NCBI GenBank assembly: GCA_030725745.1
Contig: JANRFH010000052.1
Location: 29,632-71,011, forward strand
From: Akkermansiaceae bacterium
GTDB lineage: Bacteria > Verrucomicrobiota > Verrucomicrobiia > Verrucomicrobiales > Akkermansiaceae
Length of the DNA: 41,380 nt
Direction of reading: 5' to 3'
The notes under the pieces are model-generated. The model had not been told where the DNA came from. It saw only the letters and a program-made list of their open reading frames with translations, and ran no database searches. Below, piece after piece: positions 32,813 to 40,878 of the stretch (within the stretch, counting starts at the first letter, position 1; every line of letters begins with the position of its first letter). Both the position numbers and the translations under genes were made by a program.

Positions 32813-32830
32813 CGCGATTTCGGAATCGCG
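32813..32830. repeat. Short palindrome upstream of the PhoD-like gene
   Basis: CGCGATT and AATCGCG form a perfect 7-bp stem with a TCGG loop in the 66-bp gap between the endonuclease-like and PhoD-like genes. No T-run lies on the minus strand, so it looks like a third kind of REP-like palindrome rather than a terminator. Confidence 0.4.
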
Positions 32831-32840
32831 GTTCCTTTCT

Positions 32841-33839
32841 TCACTCCCTCAGCAGGAGGTCTGCGACGACCATGCGGTGATCGGTGTTTCTGGAGACGGC
32901 GACGCCGCAGGCTTGTGGCTGGAGCTGGCGGGTGGCGTAGATGTGGTCGATGCGGAGGATGGGGAAACGGCGGTGGAAGGTGTCTCCCCAGCCGCGGCCT
33001 ACTGTGGAGAAGGCGTCGTCGAACTCGCGGGTGAGTTGGCGGTGGACGATATCGGTGGCGCCTGCGTTGAAATCTCCGCCGAGGATGGTGGGTGTGTTCG
33101 GGAAGGAGCTGGTTTGCTCGAGGACTTGGAGGACGGTGGATAGTTCCTTGCGGCGGATGTCTCGGTTAATACGGTGGGCGACGCGGGATTTTTCGCTCCA
33201 GAGACGCATGTCGGTGGCGGCGGTGGCGAGGTGGACGTTGACGACCTCGATCTGTGTGCCGCTGGGTAACTGGATCGTGACTTGCTGGTTACGCATGAAG
33301 GGGTTGCGGACTTCGCGCTTGATTTCATGACGGGTGACAATGCCGTTCGTTCGGTAGGCACGGTAGTCGCCATTTCCTCCGAAAAGTGCATCGGAGATTT
33401 GTTTTACACGATACGGTAATGCCTGCTGGAGCAGGACGACATCAGGATCCCATTTCCTGATGTCTTCGGTGGGATCTCCGTAGGAGAAATCGGCGCAATT
33501 GACGGTGAGCACCCTGATGACGCCGACCCGGTCTTCAGGCGGTTGCCTTTTTTCTGAGATCTGCGGATGGGTGAAATTCGAGAGCGCTTTTGCCTCATCC
33601 ATCCCCACGGAAAGGGTGATAGCCCAGACGGCGGTGACGATGAGAGAGAGAGGGGCGCGGAGGAAGCAGAAGGCGAAGACTGAAAGCAGCAGGCCGATGC
33701 CTCCCCAGAACCAGAAGGGGAATACGGTGAACGCGGCGACGGAATCCGGCTGGTTCGAATAGGCCCAGACGGTGACGACGTGCGTCACCAGAGAGGCACC
33801 GACGAAGCACCAACCGATCGCGCGCCTTGTTTTTGACAT
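32841..33839 (-). CDS. Membrane-anchored endonuclease/exonuclease/phosphatase family protein
   Basis: A 332-residue protein with three N-terminal TM segments (about 10-26, 36-58, 63-80) and a C-terminal EEP domain (about 106-332). EEP signatures are LTVNCADFSYGD, NVHLATAATD, GGDFNAG and the terminal TDHRMVVADLL. The usual metal-ligand Glu of the LQE motif is Gln here (LLQQAL, Q139), so activity could be altered. The catalytic part probably faces the periplasm. It is 17 bp downstream of the YbaB gene on the same strand. Confidence 0.85.
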   Translation of the reverse strand: MSKTRRAIGWCFVGASLVTHVVTVWAYSNQPDSVAAFTVFPFWFWGGIGLLLSVFAFCFLRAPLSLIVTAVWAITLSVGMDEAKALSNFTHPQISEKRQPPEDRVGVIRVLTVNCADFSYGDPTEDIRKWDPDVVLLQQALPYRVKQISDALFGGNGDYRAYRTNGIVTRHEIKREVRNPFMRNQQVTIQLPSGTQIEVVNVHLATAATDMRLWSEKSRVAHRINRDIRRKELSTVLQVLEQTSSFPNTPTILGGDFNAGATDIVHRQLTREFDDAFSTVGRGWGDTFHRRFPILRIDHIYATRQLQPQACGVAVSRNTDHRMVVADLLLRE

Positions 33840-33856
33840 GGTCGGTGGGGTGGCGG

Positions 33857-34162
33857 CTACATCCCTGGGATGCCAAGGCCGCCGGTGAGTTTTTTCATTT
33901 CAGCGGCGGCTTGTTCCTTGCCTTTGTTGACGGCTTCCTGGACGCCCTTGAGGACGAGGTCTTCGAGGAATTCAACATCGGATGGATCAACGACGGCGGG
34001 ATCAATCTTGATGGAAAGGACGTCTCCGGCGCAGTTCGAGGTGACGGTGACTTTGCCGCCGCCGACTGAGGCCTCGACGATCTGTGCGGCGAGTTCTTCC
34101 TGTTTCGCTGCCATGCCCGCTTGCATTTGCTGGGCCTGCTTCATCAGTTTCTGTATGTTCAT
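33857..34162 (-). CDS. YbaB/EbfC nucleoid-associated protein
   Basis: A 101-residue dimeric DNA-binding protein of the YbaB/EbfC family. It starts MNIQKLMKQAQQMQAGMAAK, a helix rich in Gln/Met, and continues with GGGKVTVTSNCAGDVLSIKI and EDLVLKGVQEAVNKGKE, the conserved beta and helical parts. In many bacteria the gene directly follows dnaX, as here, where it lies 130 bp downstream of dnaX on the same strand with a REP-like element between them. Confidence 0.95.
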   Translation of the reverse strand: MNIQKLMKQAQQMQAGMAAKQEELAAQIVEASVGGGKVTVTSNCAGDVLSIKIDPAVVDPSDVEFLEDLVLKGVQEAVNKGKEQAAAEMKKLTGGLGIPGM

Positions 34163-34190
34163 GAGTGGTGTGTATTTTCGTAATTAGTTG

Positions 34191-34287
34191 AACCGCTAAG
34201 ACGCTAAGGCGCGAAGGCTTTGGTTCTGGAAAGGATTTGGATTTTTAATGGCGTGGGAACTTTGCGTCTTCGCGCCATTGCGGTTGG
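34191..34287. repeat. REP/MITE-like inverted repeat between dnaX and ybaB
   Basis: The left end carries AACCGC...AAGGCGCGAAG (34191-34215) and the right end CTTCGCGCC...GCGGTT (about 34269-34286), so the ends are inverted copies with an extra 10-12 nt (TAAGACGCT) in the left arm. The pattern CCGCTAAGACGCTAAGGCGCGAAG is a known recurrent bacterial intergenic motif. It lies immediately after the dnaX stop. Confidence 0.6.
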
Positions 34288-34292
34288 TTTGA

Positions 34293-35762
34293 TTAGTTTG
34301 TGACGATCTTTGCTTCGAATTTCTCGAGCGCTGCTTGGATGAGGGGGTCTTTGTAGAAGGTGTCTTCGTCGATTTTTTCCGGCTCTGGTTCCGGTTCTGG
34401 TGTTGTTTTCGTGGCGACTGGTATCGGCTCTGGCTCATCCTCTTCATCGGGGGCGTTGGCGATGAGATCGTCGAAGGCTGAGAGGGTGTCGGGGGCTTTC
34501 TTCTTTGCCTGCGGAGCTGCAACTGGTGGTGGAGTCGGTGCGGCTGCTTCCGGTTGCGGCTGCGGCTCGGGTTTTGCTACTGGGGTTGTAGTGGCTGGGG
34601 CGGGTTCCGCTGGTGGTGAGGAAAGGTGATCCGCGCCTTTGGTGAGGACTTTGATGACATCGGTGATGCGGACTTCGGAGAGGGTCTGGATGGCCTTGAT
34701 GACGCCGAGTTCGAAGTGGAGGCGCTTGTTGCTGGCCCATTTCATGCGGCCTTCGGTTTCCGCGAAGACATCAATGGCGGCGAGGATGCGCTCGGGTGCG
34801 TATTCGCCGGCGTCGTCCATGAGCTTGTCCCAGATTTCCGCAGGGATGCCTTCACCATCGGCAGATGGGTCGAGCTTTGCGACGAGCAGGCCGCGTAGGC
34901 AGCCAATGAGTTCGCCCAGGAGCTGGGAGAGTTCGCGCCCGCTTTCTGCCTCTTGCTGGATGAGCTTGAGGGCTTTTGGTGTTTCGCGGGAGAGCAGGGA
35001 GGAGGTGAGTTCGGCGACTTTTTCGCGTGAGGTGAAACCGAAGATATCGAGGACGTTGGCCTCGGTGATGGTTTCCCCGCAGAAGGCGACGAGCTGGTCG
35101 AGCATGGATTGGGCGTCGCGCATGCCGCCGTCGGCTCCTTTGGCGATGGCCCATGCGGCGGTTTGTTCGAGAGTGATGCCTTCCTCGGTGGCGATGTGGA
35201 GGAGGTGATCTGCGATGGTTTGGGTGGAGATGGGGCGGAGATCGAAGCGCTGGCAGCGGGAGAGGATGGTGGGCAGGATTTTCTGCACCTCCGTGGTGGC
35301 GAAGATGAATTTGACGTGCTCTGGCGGCTCTTCGAGGGTTTTCAGGAGGGCGTTGAAGGCGGCGTTCGAGAGCATGTGCACCTCATCGATGTAGTAGATT
35401 TTGAACTGGCCACGGGCTGGGGCGTATTTGACGGATTCGCGGAGGTCGCGCACCTGTTCGACGCCGTTGTTTGAGGCACCGTCGATCTCTAGGACATCGA
35501 GTGAGCGGCCTTCGGCGATTTCCACGCAGACGTCTTCATCGGGGTCGAAATCGATCTTGGGGCCGCCGGAGCAGTTGAGTGCTTTTGCGAGGATGCGGGC
35601 GGTGGAAGTTTTCCCGGTGCCGCGCGGGCCGACGAAAAGATAGGCGTGCGCAAGGCGATTTTGCCCAATGGCATTACGGAGGGTGCGGATGACATGATCC
35701 TGTCCGAGAACGTCTTCAAACGTCTTCGGACGGTATTTTCTGGCAAAAACCTGGTAACTCAC
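34293..35762 (-). CDS. dnaX: DNA polymerase III subunit gamma/tau
   Basis: A 489-residue clamp-loader ATPase. Walker A is GPRGTGKT (45-52), Walker B is IDEVHM (125-130), SRC motif TILSRCQRF, and an AAA+ lid with DGGMRDAQSMLDQL. Domain III follows, then a Pro/Ala/Glu-rich tail of about 120 residues. Where E. coli has four zinc-binding cysteines, this protein keeps only C64 and C79, with Asp and Glu at the two middle positions. The length suggests one product, with no A-rich slippery site for a gamma form. It is first in the dnaX-ybaB-EEP-PhoD minus-strand run. Confidence 0.95.
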   Translation of the reverse strand: MSYQVFARKYRPKTFEDVLGQDHVIRTLRNAIGQNRLAHAYLFVGPRGTGKTSTARILAKALNCSGGPKIDFDPDEDVCVEIAEGRSLDVLEIDGASNNGVEQVRDLRESVKYAPARGQFKIYYIDEVHMLSNAAFNALLKTLEEPPEHVKFIFATTEVQKILPTILSRCQRFDLRPISTQTIADHLLHIATEEGITLEQTAAWAIAKGADGGMRDAQSMLDQLVAFCGETITEANVLDIFGFTSREKVAELTSSLLSRETPKALKLIQQEAESGRELSQLLGELIGCLRGLLVAKLDPSADGEGIPAEIWDKLMDDAGEYAPERILAAIDVFAETEGRMKWASNKRLHFELGVIKAIQTLSEVRITDVIKVLTKGADHLSSPPAEPAPATTTPVAKPEPQPQPEAAAPTPPPVAAPQAKKKAPDTLSAFDDLIANAPDEEDEPEPIPVATKTTPEPEPEPEKIDEDTFYKDPLIQAALEKFEAKIVTN

Positions 35763-35869
35763 GTGGGGATGATAGGCAGCCGGGCGGATTTGTCATCGTT
35801 GCTTTTTTGCGAAAGGGAAAATTACCCAAAACCCTAGACCCTGCGGGGGATCGCCGGTAGGCTCCGGGA

Positions 35870-36724
35870 ATGATAGCAGCCATGGAACTGGGTGGGACGA
35901 AGACAGTCGTCGCCATTGGGGAGAGTGATGGGACATTGATCGAGGAGTATCGTTTCCCGACAACGAAGCCGGAAGAAACGTTTCAAACTGCCATTGAGTG
36001 GTTTGCAAAAAGGGGGGTGCCAACCAAGATCGGGATCGCGGCATTCGGCCCGGTGCAGATCAATCCGAAGGCAGCCAACTGGGGCGATATTCTGCCGACT
36101 CCGAAACCGCACTGGAGCGGATTTTCGATCACAAAATCCCTTCTTGAAGCATTTCCCGGAGTGGAAATCACGCTGGAGACCGATGTGAATGCCGCCTGTC
36201 TAGCCGAGGCACGGATCGGTGCGGCGGCGGGGTTGGACAATGTGGTTTATATTACCATTGGCACTGGTATTGGTGCTGGTGTGTTGTGCGATGGGCGTTT
36301 GCTCCACGGTGCGCTGCATCCGGAGTTCGGGCATTTGATCACGCCACGGAAGGACGGGGATGATTTTGCAGGTGCTTGTTCTTTTCACGGGATTTGCCTC
36401 GAAGGCATGGCATCCGGGCCGGCGATTGAGCAGCGTTGGGGAATACCCGGTGGTCAGCTCCCGCCAGAGCACGCCGCTTGGGACACTGAGGCTTGGTATC
36501 TAGCTCACGGCATTCTTTCTCTGCTCGCGATCGCGCCGCCGGAGCGGGTGGTGATCGGTGGTGGTGTCTCGCAGGCGGAGGGGCTGCATGAAAAAACTGA
36601 GGCTCTAGTCCGTAAGCTGGCGGCAGGTTATTTTCCCGCAGTGGAGAATAGTCCTTACGTCGTGCCTCCGAAGTTTGAACAAGAGGCCGGGATCAGGGGA
36701 GCGCTGATGCTTACGGGGATGTAA
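35870..36724 (+). CDS. ROK-family fructokinase
   Basis: A 284-residue ROK sugar kinase. MELGGTKT (residues 5-12) is the phosphate-binding loop, TDVNAA carries the catalytic Asp (D105), ITIGTGIGAG follows, and the ROK zinc site HxnCxHxxC is complete in HLITPRKDGDDFAGACSFHG with C176 (H155, C170, H173, C176). The pattern ICLEGMASGPAIEQRW is that of the B. subtilis YdhR/GmuE-type fructokinases, so fructose to fructose-6-phosphate is the best guess; another hexose is possible. It stands alone, convergent with the transglutaminase gene by 1 bp. Confidence 0.9.
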   Translation: MIAAMELGGTKTVVAIGESDGTLIEEYRFPTTKPEETFQTAIEWFAKRGVPTKIGIAAFGPVQINPKAANWGDILPTPKPHWSGFSITKSLLEAFPGVEITLETDVNAACLAEARIGAAAGLDNVVYITIGTGIGAGVLCDGRLLHGALHPEFGHLITPRKDGDDFAGACSFHGICLEGMASGPAIEQRWGIPGGQLPPEHAAWDTEAWYLAHGILSLLAIAPPERVVIGGGVSQAEGLHEKTEALVRKLAAGYFPAVENSPYVVPPKFEQEAGIRGALMLTGM

Positions 36725-36725
36725 G

Positions 36726-37604
36726 TTAATCGATTGGCTCCACATCCACCTCAACGGTGAGGCTCTGCCCGCCGGCTCCGAGAGTGACCCCGCGCAGGGG
36801 GCTGACATCGGAAAAGTCCCGTCCCCATGCAACGGTGATGTGACGTTCGCTGGGGAGGATGTTGTTGGTGGGATCACAATCGACCCAACCCGTTTCTTCG
36901 CCGCAGAATACCGAAACCCATGCGTGGGAAGCATCCGCTCCGACGAGTCGTTTCTGACCGGGAGGTGGTAGTGTTTCCAAATATCCGCTGACGTAGCGCG
37001 CAGGAAGGCCGAGCGAGCGTAGGCAGGCAAGCATGAGGTGGGCGAAATCTTGGCAGACTCCGGCTTTTTTCAAGAGGACATCCGCGACTGGCGTGGCGAC
37101 ATCGGTGGCTTTAGGGTCGAAATCGCATTCGTCAAAAACGCGTTTCATGAATGCCATAGCCGCCTGGAGAATAGGTCTTCCCGGTGTAAAATCTGGGCGT
37201 GCGTAATCTGCGAATTCCTCGCCGAGCGGCACCATGGGAGAGCCGAAACGGAAGGCTCCGGCCTCTGTGCTGAGGGTGAGCTTGTCTGCACTGCTAGCGA
37301 GGACGATGCTTTCCCATGCAGGAGTCGATTCTGGAGGGGGTAGTTTGATGGGAAATACCTCCACGAGACTGCGTGCCGTGACTTCTAGCTCGGTGTGTGC
37401 TCCCTCGCACTCGAAGTAAGCGGTCTCGTTGCCATAAACATCGTTGTGTAGGCTGCGTCCGACCGGCTCTGGTTTCACCTCGATGATGTGCCACGGGCAG
37501 CGTTGTCCCGGAAGGAATCTCGGCGCCAAGCGTGCGAGATGGTGGGAAACGGAGACGGCACCCTCATATTTGTAGTGATTACGATGTGTCAGGGAGTAGC
37601 GCAC
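36726..37604 (-). CDS. Transglutaminase-like protein with bacterial N-terminal domain
   Basis: A 292-residue protein. The N-terminal domain (about 1-85, RYSLTHRNHYKYEGAVSVSH) is the bacterial transglutaminase-like N-terminal domain, followed by a transglutaminase core with C184 (GVCQDFAHLMLACLRSLG), H227 (DASHAWVSVF) and D244 (WVDCDPTNN). The triad is complete, so thiol-peptidase or amidase activity is plausible; cross-linking is not implied. No signal peptide is seen. In many genomes such genes sit near alpha-E and circularly-permuted ATP-grasp genes, which are absent here. Confidence 0.9.
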   Translation of the reverse strand: MRYSLTHRNHYKYEGAVSVSHHLARLAPRFLPGQRCPWHIIEVKPEPVGRSLHNDVYGNETAYFECEGAHTELEVTARSLVEVFPIKLPPPESTPAWESIVLASSADKLTLSTEAGAFRFGSPMVPLGEEFADYARPDFTPGRPILQAAMAFMKRVFDECDFDPKATDVATPVADVLLKKAGVCQDFAHLMLACLRSLGLPARYVSGYLETLPPPGQKRLVGADASHAWVSVFCGEETGWVDCDPTNNILPSERHITVAWGRDFSDVSPLRGVTLGAGGQSLTVEVDVEPID

Positions 37605-37692
37605 GGGATCGATATATTCCCCGGCTTATCCTGTGTCGATCTTTACCGGAGTTGCAATTTTGTCCGGTAGGTTGTTGGTTCGCTCCGTCACC

Positions 37693-38184
37693 ATGAAAGG
37701 CTCCACCATTTTTCTCGTCCTGCTAGGGCTTTGTGTTTCCGCAATCGGTGGGCTTTTCACCGTGCTGATGTGGAAAAGCTATGTCCGCGCGGTGGATCAG
37801 CGGGGCTGGCCGCAGGTGGAGGCGGTTATTCTTTCCTCCGAGGTGGAGGAGTGGAAACACGATGAATTTTCGCCACAAGAATACCGTTTCAATGTGCTTT
37901 ATGGTTACGAATGGGATGGCGAAGCGAAAACGGCAGATCGTGTGACAGCACGGGGAAATCCCTCATACAACAAGCGTGCTAAGCCGAGTGATATGCTGGA
38001 GCAGTGGCCTGCGGGAACGAAGACTACGATTTTTGTGAATCCAGAAGACCCAGATTTCACGATCCTGAAGCCCGATTCGAAGGCGGCGGGGTATTCGATT
38101 TGGTTCCCGATGTTGTTTGTTATCGGGGGGCTGGGGATCACGGTGCGGGCTGCGGTGAAAAGACCTGCTGCTGTGGCGGATTGA
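37693..38184 (+). CDS. DUF3592 membrane protein
   Basis: A 163-residue protein starting at ATG 37693 (MKGSTIFLVLLGLCVSAIGG). TM1 at about 5-27 and TM2 at about 133-153 flank an extracytoplasmic beta-rich domain with RGWPQVEAVILSSEVEE and FNVLYGYEWDG, then TKTTIFVNPEDPDFTIL, the hallmark of DUF3592. The function of the family is unknown. It is 52 bp upstream of hisD on the same strand. The in-frame upstream ORF from 37633 is not needed. Confidence 0.85.
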   Translation: MKGSTIFLVLLGLCVSAIGGLFTVLMWKSYVRAVDQRGWPQVEAVILSSEVEEWKHDEFSPQEYRFNVLYGYEWDGEAKTADRVTARGNPSYNKRAKPSDMLEQWPAGTKTTIFVNPEDPDFTILKPDSKAAGYSIWFPMLFVIGGLGITVRAAVKRPAAVAD

Positions 38185-38236
38185 AGGTTGGCGTATATGC
38201 GAGAAATGTGCATCTTTTGCGCCTCAGCTCAGTGGT

Positions 38237-39526
38237 ATGAAGATTCTCAGTTACAAGGATGCGGGTTACGCGTCGTTCGTCAGGCGTTTGCAGCGCAGAG
38301 CCATCCCGGAAGATTCCGTAAAGGATATTGTTTCGGACATCATTTCTCAAGTCGCTAAAAAGGGTGACAACGCCCTGATCGAGCTGACCCATCGCTTCGA
38401 TGGCGCAAAGCTTACGAAGAAAGGCCTGTTCATTAGTGAAAAGGAATTTGCGGAGGCCGCGAACTCTGTCTCTGAAGGCACACGTGAGGCGGTGCGCCGT
38501 AGCTTGAAAAACATCCACGCCTTCGCGAAGCGTAGCATGCGTAAGGACTGGTCAGCGAAGAATGCCGAGGGTGCCGTGGTTGGTGAACGGTTCACGCCGT
38601 TTGATCGGGTGGGCGTATATGTGCCGGGTGGCAAGGCTCCGCTCGTTTCGACGGCGCTCATGACGGCGGGATTCGCGCAGGCAGCCGGGGTTCCGGAAAT
38701 TTTCGCTGCGACCCCATGCGGGCCGGACGGGAAGGTGAACCCTGCACTCCTCTACGCCCTTTCCCAAGCCGGCGTGACCGAGGCGATCAAGGTCGGCGGT
38801 GCGCAAGCAATTGCTGCAATGGCACTGGGGACGAAATTGGTGAAGCCGGTGGATCGTATTTTCGGCCCCGGAAATAGTTTCGTCGTCGAGGCGAAGCGAC
38901 AGCTCGTCGGTGCGGTCTCGATTGATCTTCTACCGGGCCCTAGTGAGATTCTGATTCTTGCTGATGCATCTGCAAATGCGGCATACATCGCGGCAGATAT
39001 TCTCGCGCAGGCGGAGCACGGCGGTGATAGTGCGGTCGGCTTCGTCACTCCTTCGAAGGCTCTGCTGAACAAGGTGAAGGTGGAGATCGAGAAGCAGGCG
39101 AAGAAACTCAGCCGAGAAAAGATCATCCGTGATGTCTTGCGCACCGGAACGTTTCTCCTGCTTGTAAAATCGATGGAGGAAGGCATCGAAATCGCCAACG
39201 GTTTCGCGCCAGAGCACATTTCCTTAGTGGTGGAAGACGAAGATACAGTTCTTCCGCAAATACGCACGGCAGGTGCGATCTATCTGGGGGCGGATTCTCC
39301 GGTGGCTGTTGGTGATTTCCTCGCGGGGCCAAGCCACACGCTGCCCACGGGTGGTGGCGGGAAGTCATTTTCTGGACTTCGCGCCGATCAGTTTCAGCGC
39401 CGCACAAGCATTGTCAAAATGGACAAGAAAGCGGTCGCCAAATCCCTTTCTGTGATCGAGGAATTCGCGCGCCTCGAAGGGCTCGATGCCCACGGAGCAT
39501 CCACTTCCATACGTTTAAAAAGATGA
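38237..39526 (+). CDS. hisD: Histidinol dehydrogenase
   Basis: A 429-residue zinc enzyme oxidising histidinol to histidine, the last two steps of histidine synthesis. Evidence: RFTPFDRVGVYVPGGKAPLV, KVGGAQAIAAMALGT, IFGPGNSFVVEAKRQL, LLPGPSEILILAD, the metal-binding DILAQAEHGGDS, and the catalytic EHISLV and GPSHTLPTGG. Length is normal. No other his gene is adjacent. Its stop overlaps the next gene by 4 nt (ATGA), so the zinc-ribbon TPM protein is translationally coupled to it. Confidence 0.97.
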   Translation: MKILSYKDAGYASFVRRLQRRAIPEDSVKDIVSDIISQVAKKGDNALIELTHRFDGAKLTKKGLFISEKEFAEAANSVSEGTREAVRRSLKNIHAFAKRSMRKDWSAKNAEGAVVGERFTPFDRVGVYVPGGKAPLVSTALMTAGFAQAAGVPEIFAATPCGPDGKVNPALLYALSQAGVTEAIKVGGAQAIAAMALGTKLVKPVDRIFGPGNSFVVEAKRQLVGAVSIDLLPGPSEILILADASANAAYIAADILAQAEHGGDSAVGFVTPSKALLNKVKVEIEKQAKKLSREKIIRDVLRTGTFLLLVKSMEEGIEIANGFAPEHISLVVEDEDTVLPQIRTAGAIYLGADSPVAVGDFLAGPSHTLPTGGGGKSFSGLRADQFQRRTSIVKMDKKAVAKSLSVIEEFARLEGLDAHGASTSIRLKR

Positions 39527-40134
39527 GTGAGATCAGGGAATTTTCACCGAAACGCTTCGCCATCGCGAGCGTGACCTGCCCCTCCTGTCAGATACGCATC
39601 GAGCGGGATACGAAGTGGTGCGAGGCCTGTGGCTTCACGGGTTCGAAATCGATGGACATGTTCGGAGAAAACCCGCCGCCGCTCCTGCCTATCCTCGATG
39701 TAGTAGATCTTTGGACACCGAAGGAGCAGAAGAAAATCGCTTCCGCGGTGAAGGCTTTCGGTAAGCGTTTTCCACAGATCAAATGGCGCATCTGTGCGGT
39801 TATGCTCGGAGCTGAGGTGAGTCTTCCGGTTTTCGGCTTCTGGCTGATGAATGTATGTCCACTCAACACAGGAGAAACGGAAGAAGACCGTGAGTGGACG
39901 GTGCTTCTGCTAGTTGATGGAAAAACCGGTAATACCTCGGTCACCACCGGTTACCGTGCAGAGGTCTGGTTGTCCGATGAAAACTGGGTACCTGCACTTG
40001 CCGAGGCATCCAGCGCTATGCGCCAGGGCGACACCCTTCAGGCTGTCACCAATTTCCTGAAAACCGCAAAGGCATCGTTTGAAAAAGCGTGGAAGCGCTC
40101 GCAAGCCCAACTCAAACAGGAGGCCGCTTCATGA
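39523..40134 (+). CDS. Zinc-ribbon plus TPM-domain protein
   Basis: A 203-residue protein with no signal peptide or TM. An N-terminal zinc ribbon (CPSC at 19-22, CEAC at 33-36) is followed by a TPM domain (about 57-190) with TPKEQKKIASAVKAFGKRFP, EWTVLLLVDGKTGNTSVTTG and LAEASSAMRQGDTLQAV, the family pattern of an LLLV-x2-K...V-GYxxE core. TPM proteins include phosphatase-like photosystem-assembly factors (TLP18.3) and bacterial membrane-linked proteins of unknown role. It is coupled to hisD upstream and overlaps the second TPM gene by 4 nt. Confidence 0.82.
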   Translation: MSEIREFSPKRFAIASVTCPSCQIRIERDTKWCEACGFTGSKSMDMFGENPPPLLPILDVVDLWTPKEQKKIASAVKAFGKRFPQIKWRICAVMLGAEVSLPVFGFWLMNVCPLNTGETEEDREWTVLLLVDGKTGNTSVTTGYRAEVWLSDENWVPALAEASSAMRQGDTLQAVTNFLKTAKASFEKAWKRSQAQLKQEAAS

Positions 40135-40871
40135 GTGCCCTGAGATACCTCATTATTTTCCTCTCGCTTACATTTGCAGTGAGCGCAGATCAGGCACAGA
40201 GCGGCTTCAAGTATGGAGAGAGACCCACGAACTCCGTATTCGATCCGACGGGTATACTCACCGTGAAAGAGGCGGATGAGATTGCCACACCCTTAGTTGA
40301 AATACTGAAAAACGAAGAGATCGATGTGATCGTGGTAGTGCTTCCAGAGATTGGCACTGCTCCGCCGCTTCATGTGGCTCGTGGTTTTGCGGAAAAATGG
40401 AGTCAGACTGAGATCAACGCAGTAGTTCTCCACATACCCGGACAGGAGGATTCCCCATGGATTTTCCCCGGAAAGGTCATGAGTAGCACTCTGCCACCGG
40501 ACGTGATGAGGCAGTCGCTCGAAGAAGCAGAGAGTCGTGCGCGGGCTGAGCCTTCGGAATTCTCTAAAATCAAGGCGGCATCCATCGAAGCTGCGGATGT
40601 CATGCGCTTCTGGAAGGGTAGTGAAGTGATTCGGGACGAGGTGAAGATCAGCCGGCAACTTCAAGCAAGGCTCATTTTCGAACAACGAGATCGTCTTATC
40701 AAACTCTCGCTAGGCATAGGTGCTGCGGCATTGATTCCTCTGATCTTTGGGGCAGTTTTCTTCTTTGTGCGGATCAAAAGTTCCGGAGCAAAGCGATTCC
40801 CTGATCTTCGCGTCACCCATCGTCTAGGGGCACCCTATTCAGGCGGGAATAATGCTGTTTCTGGTTCCTAA
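40131..40871 (+). CDS. Membrane-anchored TPM-domain protein
   Basis: A 246-residue protein starting at ATG 40131, preceded by AGGAGG (40118-40123) at a 7-nt spacing, which selects this start over the in-frame ATG at 40089. It has a signal peptide (residues about 1-22), a TPM-like domain (about 35-165, from VFDPTGILTVKEADEIATPL and IDVIVVVLPEIGT to AVVLHIPGQEDSPWIF), and one TM near 195-215 with a short tail. The TPM domain faces the periplasm. It overlaps the zinc-ribbon TPM gene by 4 nt and is followed 7 bp later by a lipoprotein gene. Confidence 0.78.
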   Translation: MSALRYLIIFLSLTFAVSADQAQSGFKYGERPTNSVFDPTGILTVKEADEIATPLVEILKNEEIDVIVVVLPEIGTAPPLHVARGFAEKWSQTEINAVVLHIPGQEDSPWIFPGKVMSSTLPPDVMRQSLEEAESRARAEPSEFSKIKAASIEAADVMRFWKGSEVIRDEVKISRQLQARLIFEQRDRLIKLSLGIGAAALIPLIFGAVFFFVRIKSSGAKRFPDLRVTHRLGAPYSGGNNAVSGS

Positions 40872-40878
40872 AGAAATA

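Noticed and set aside
34450-34520. Programmed frameshift site in dnaX producing a gamma form
   Set aside because: The Lys codons read AAGAAGAAA with no A-AAA-AAG heptamer or obvious following stem.
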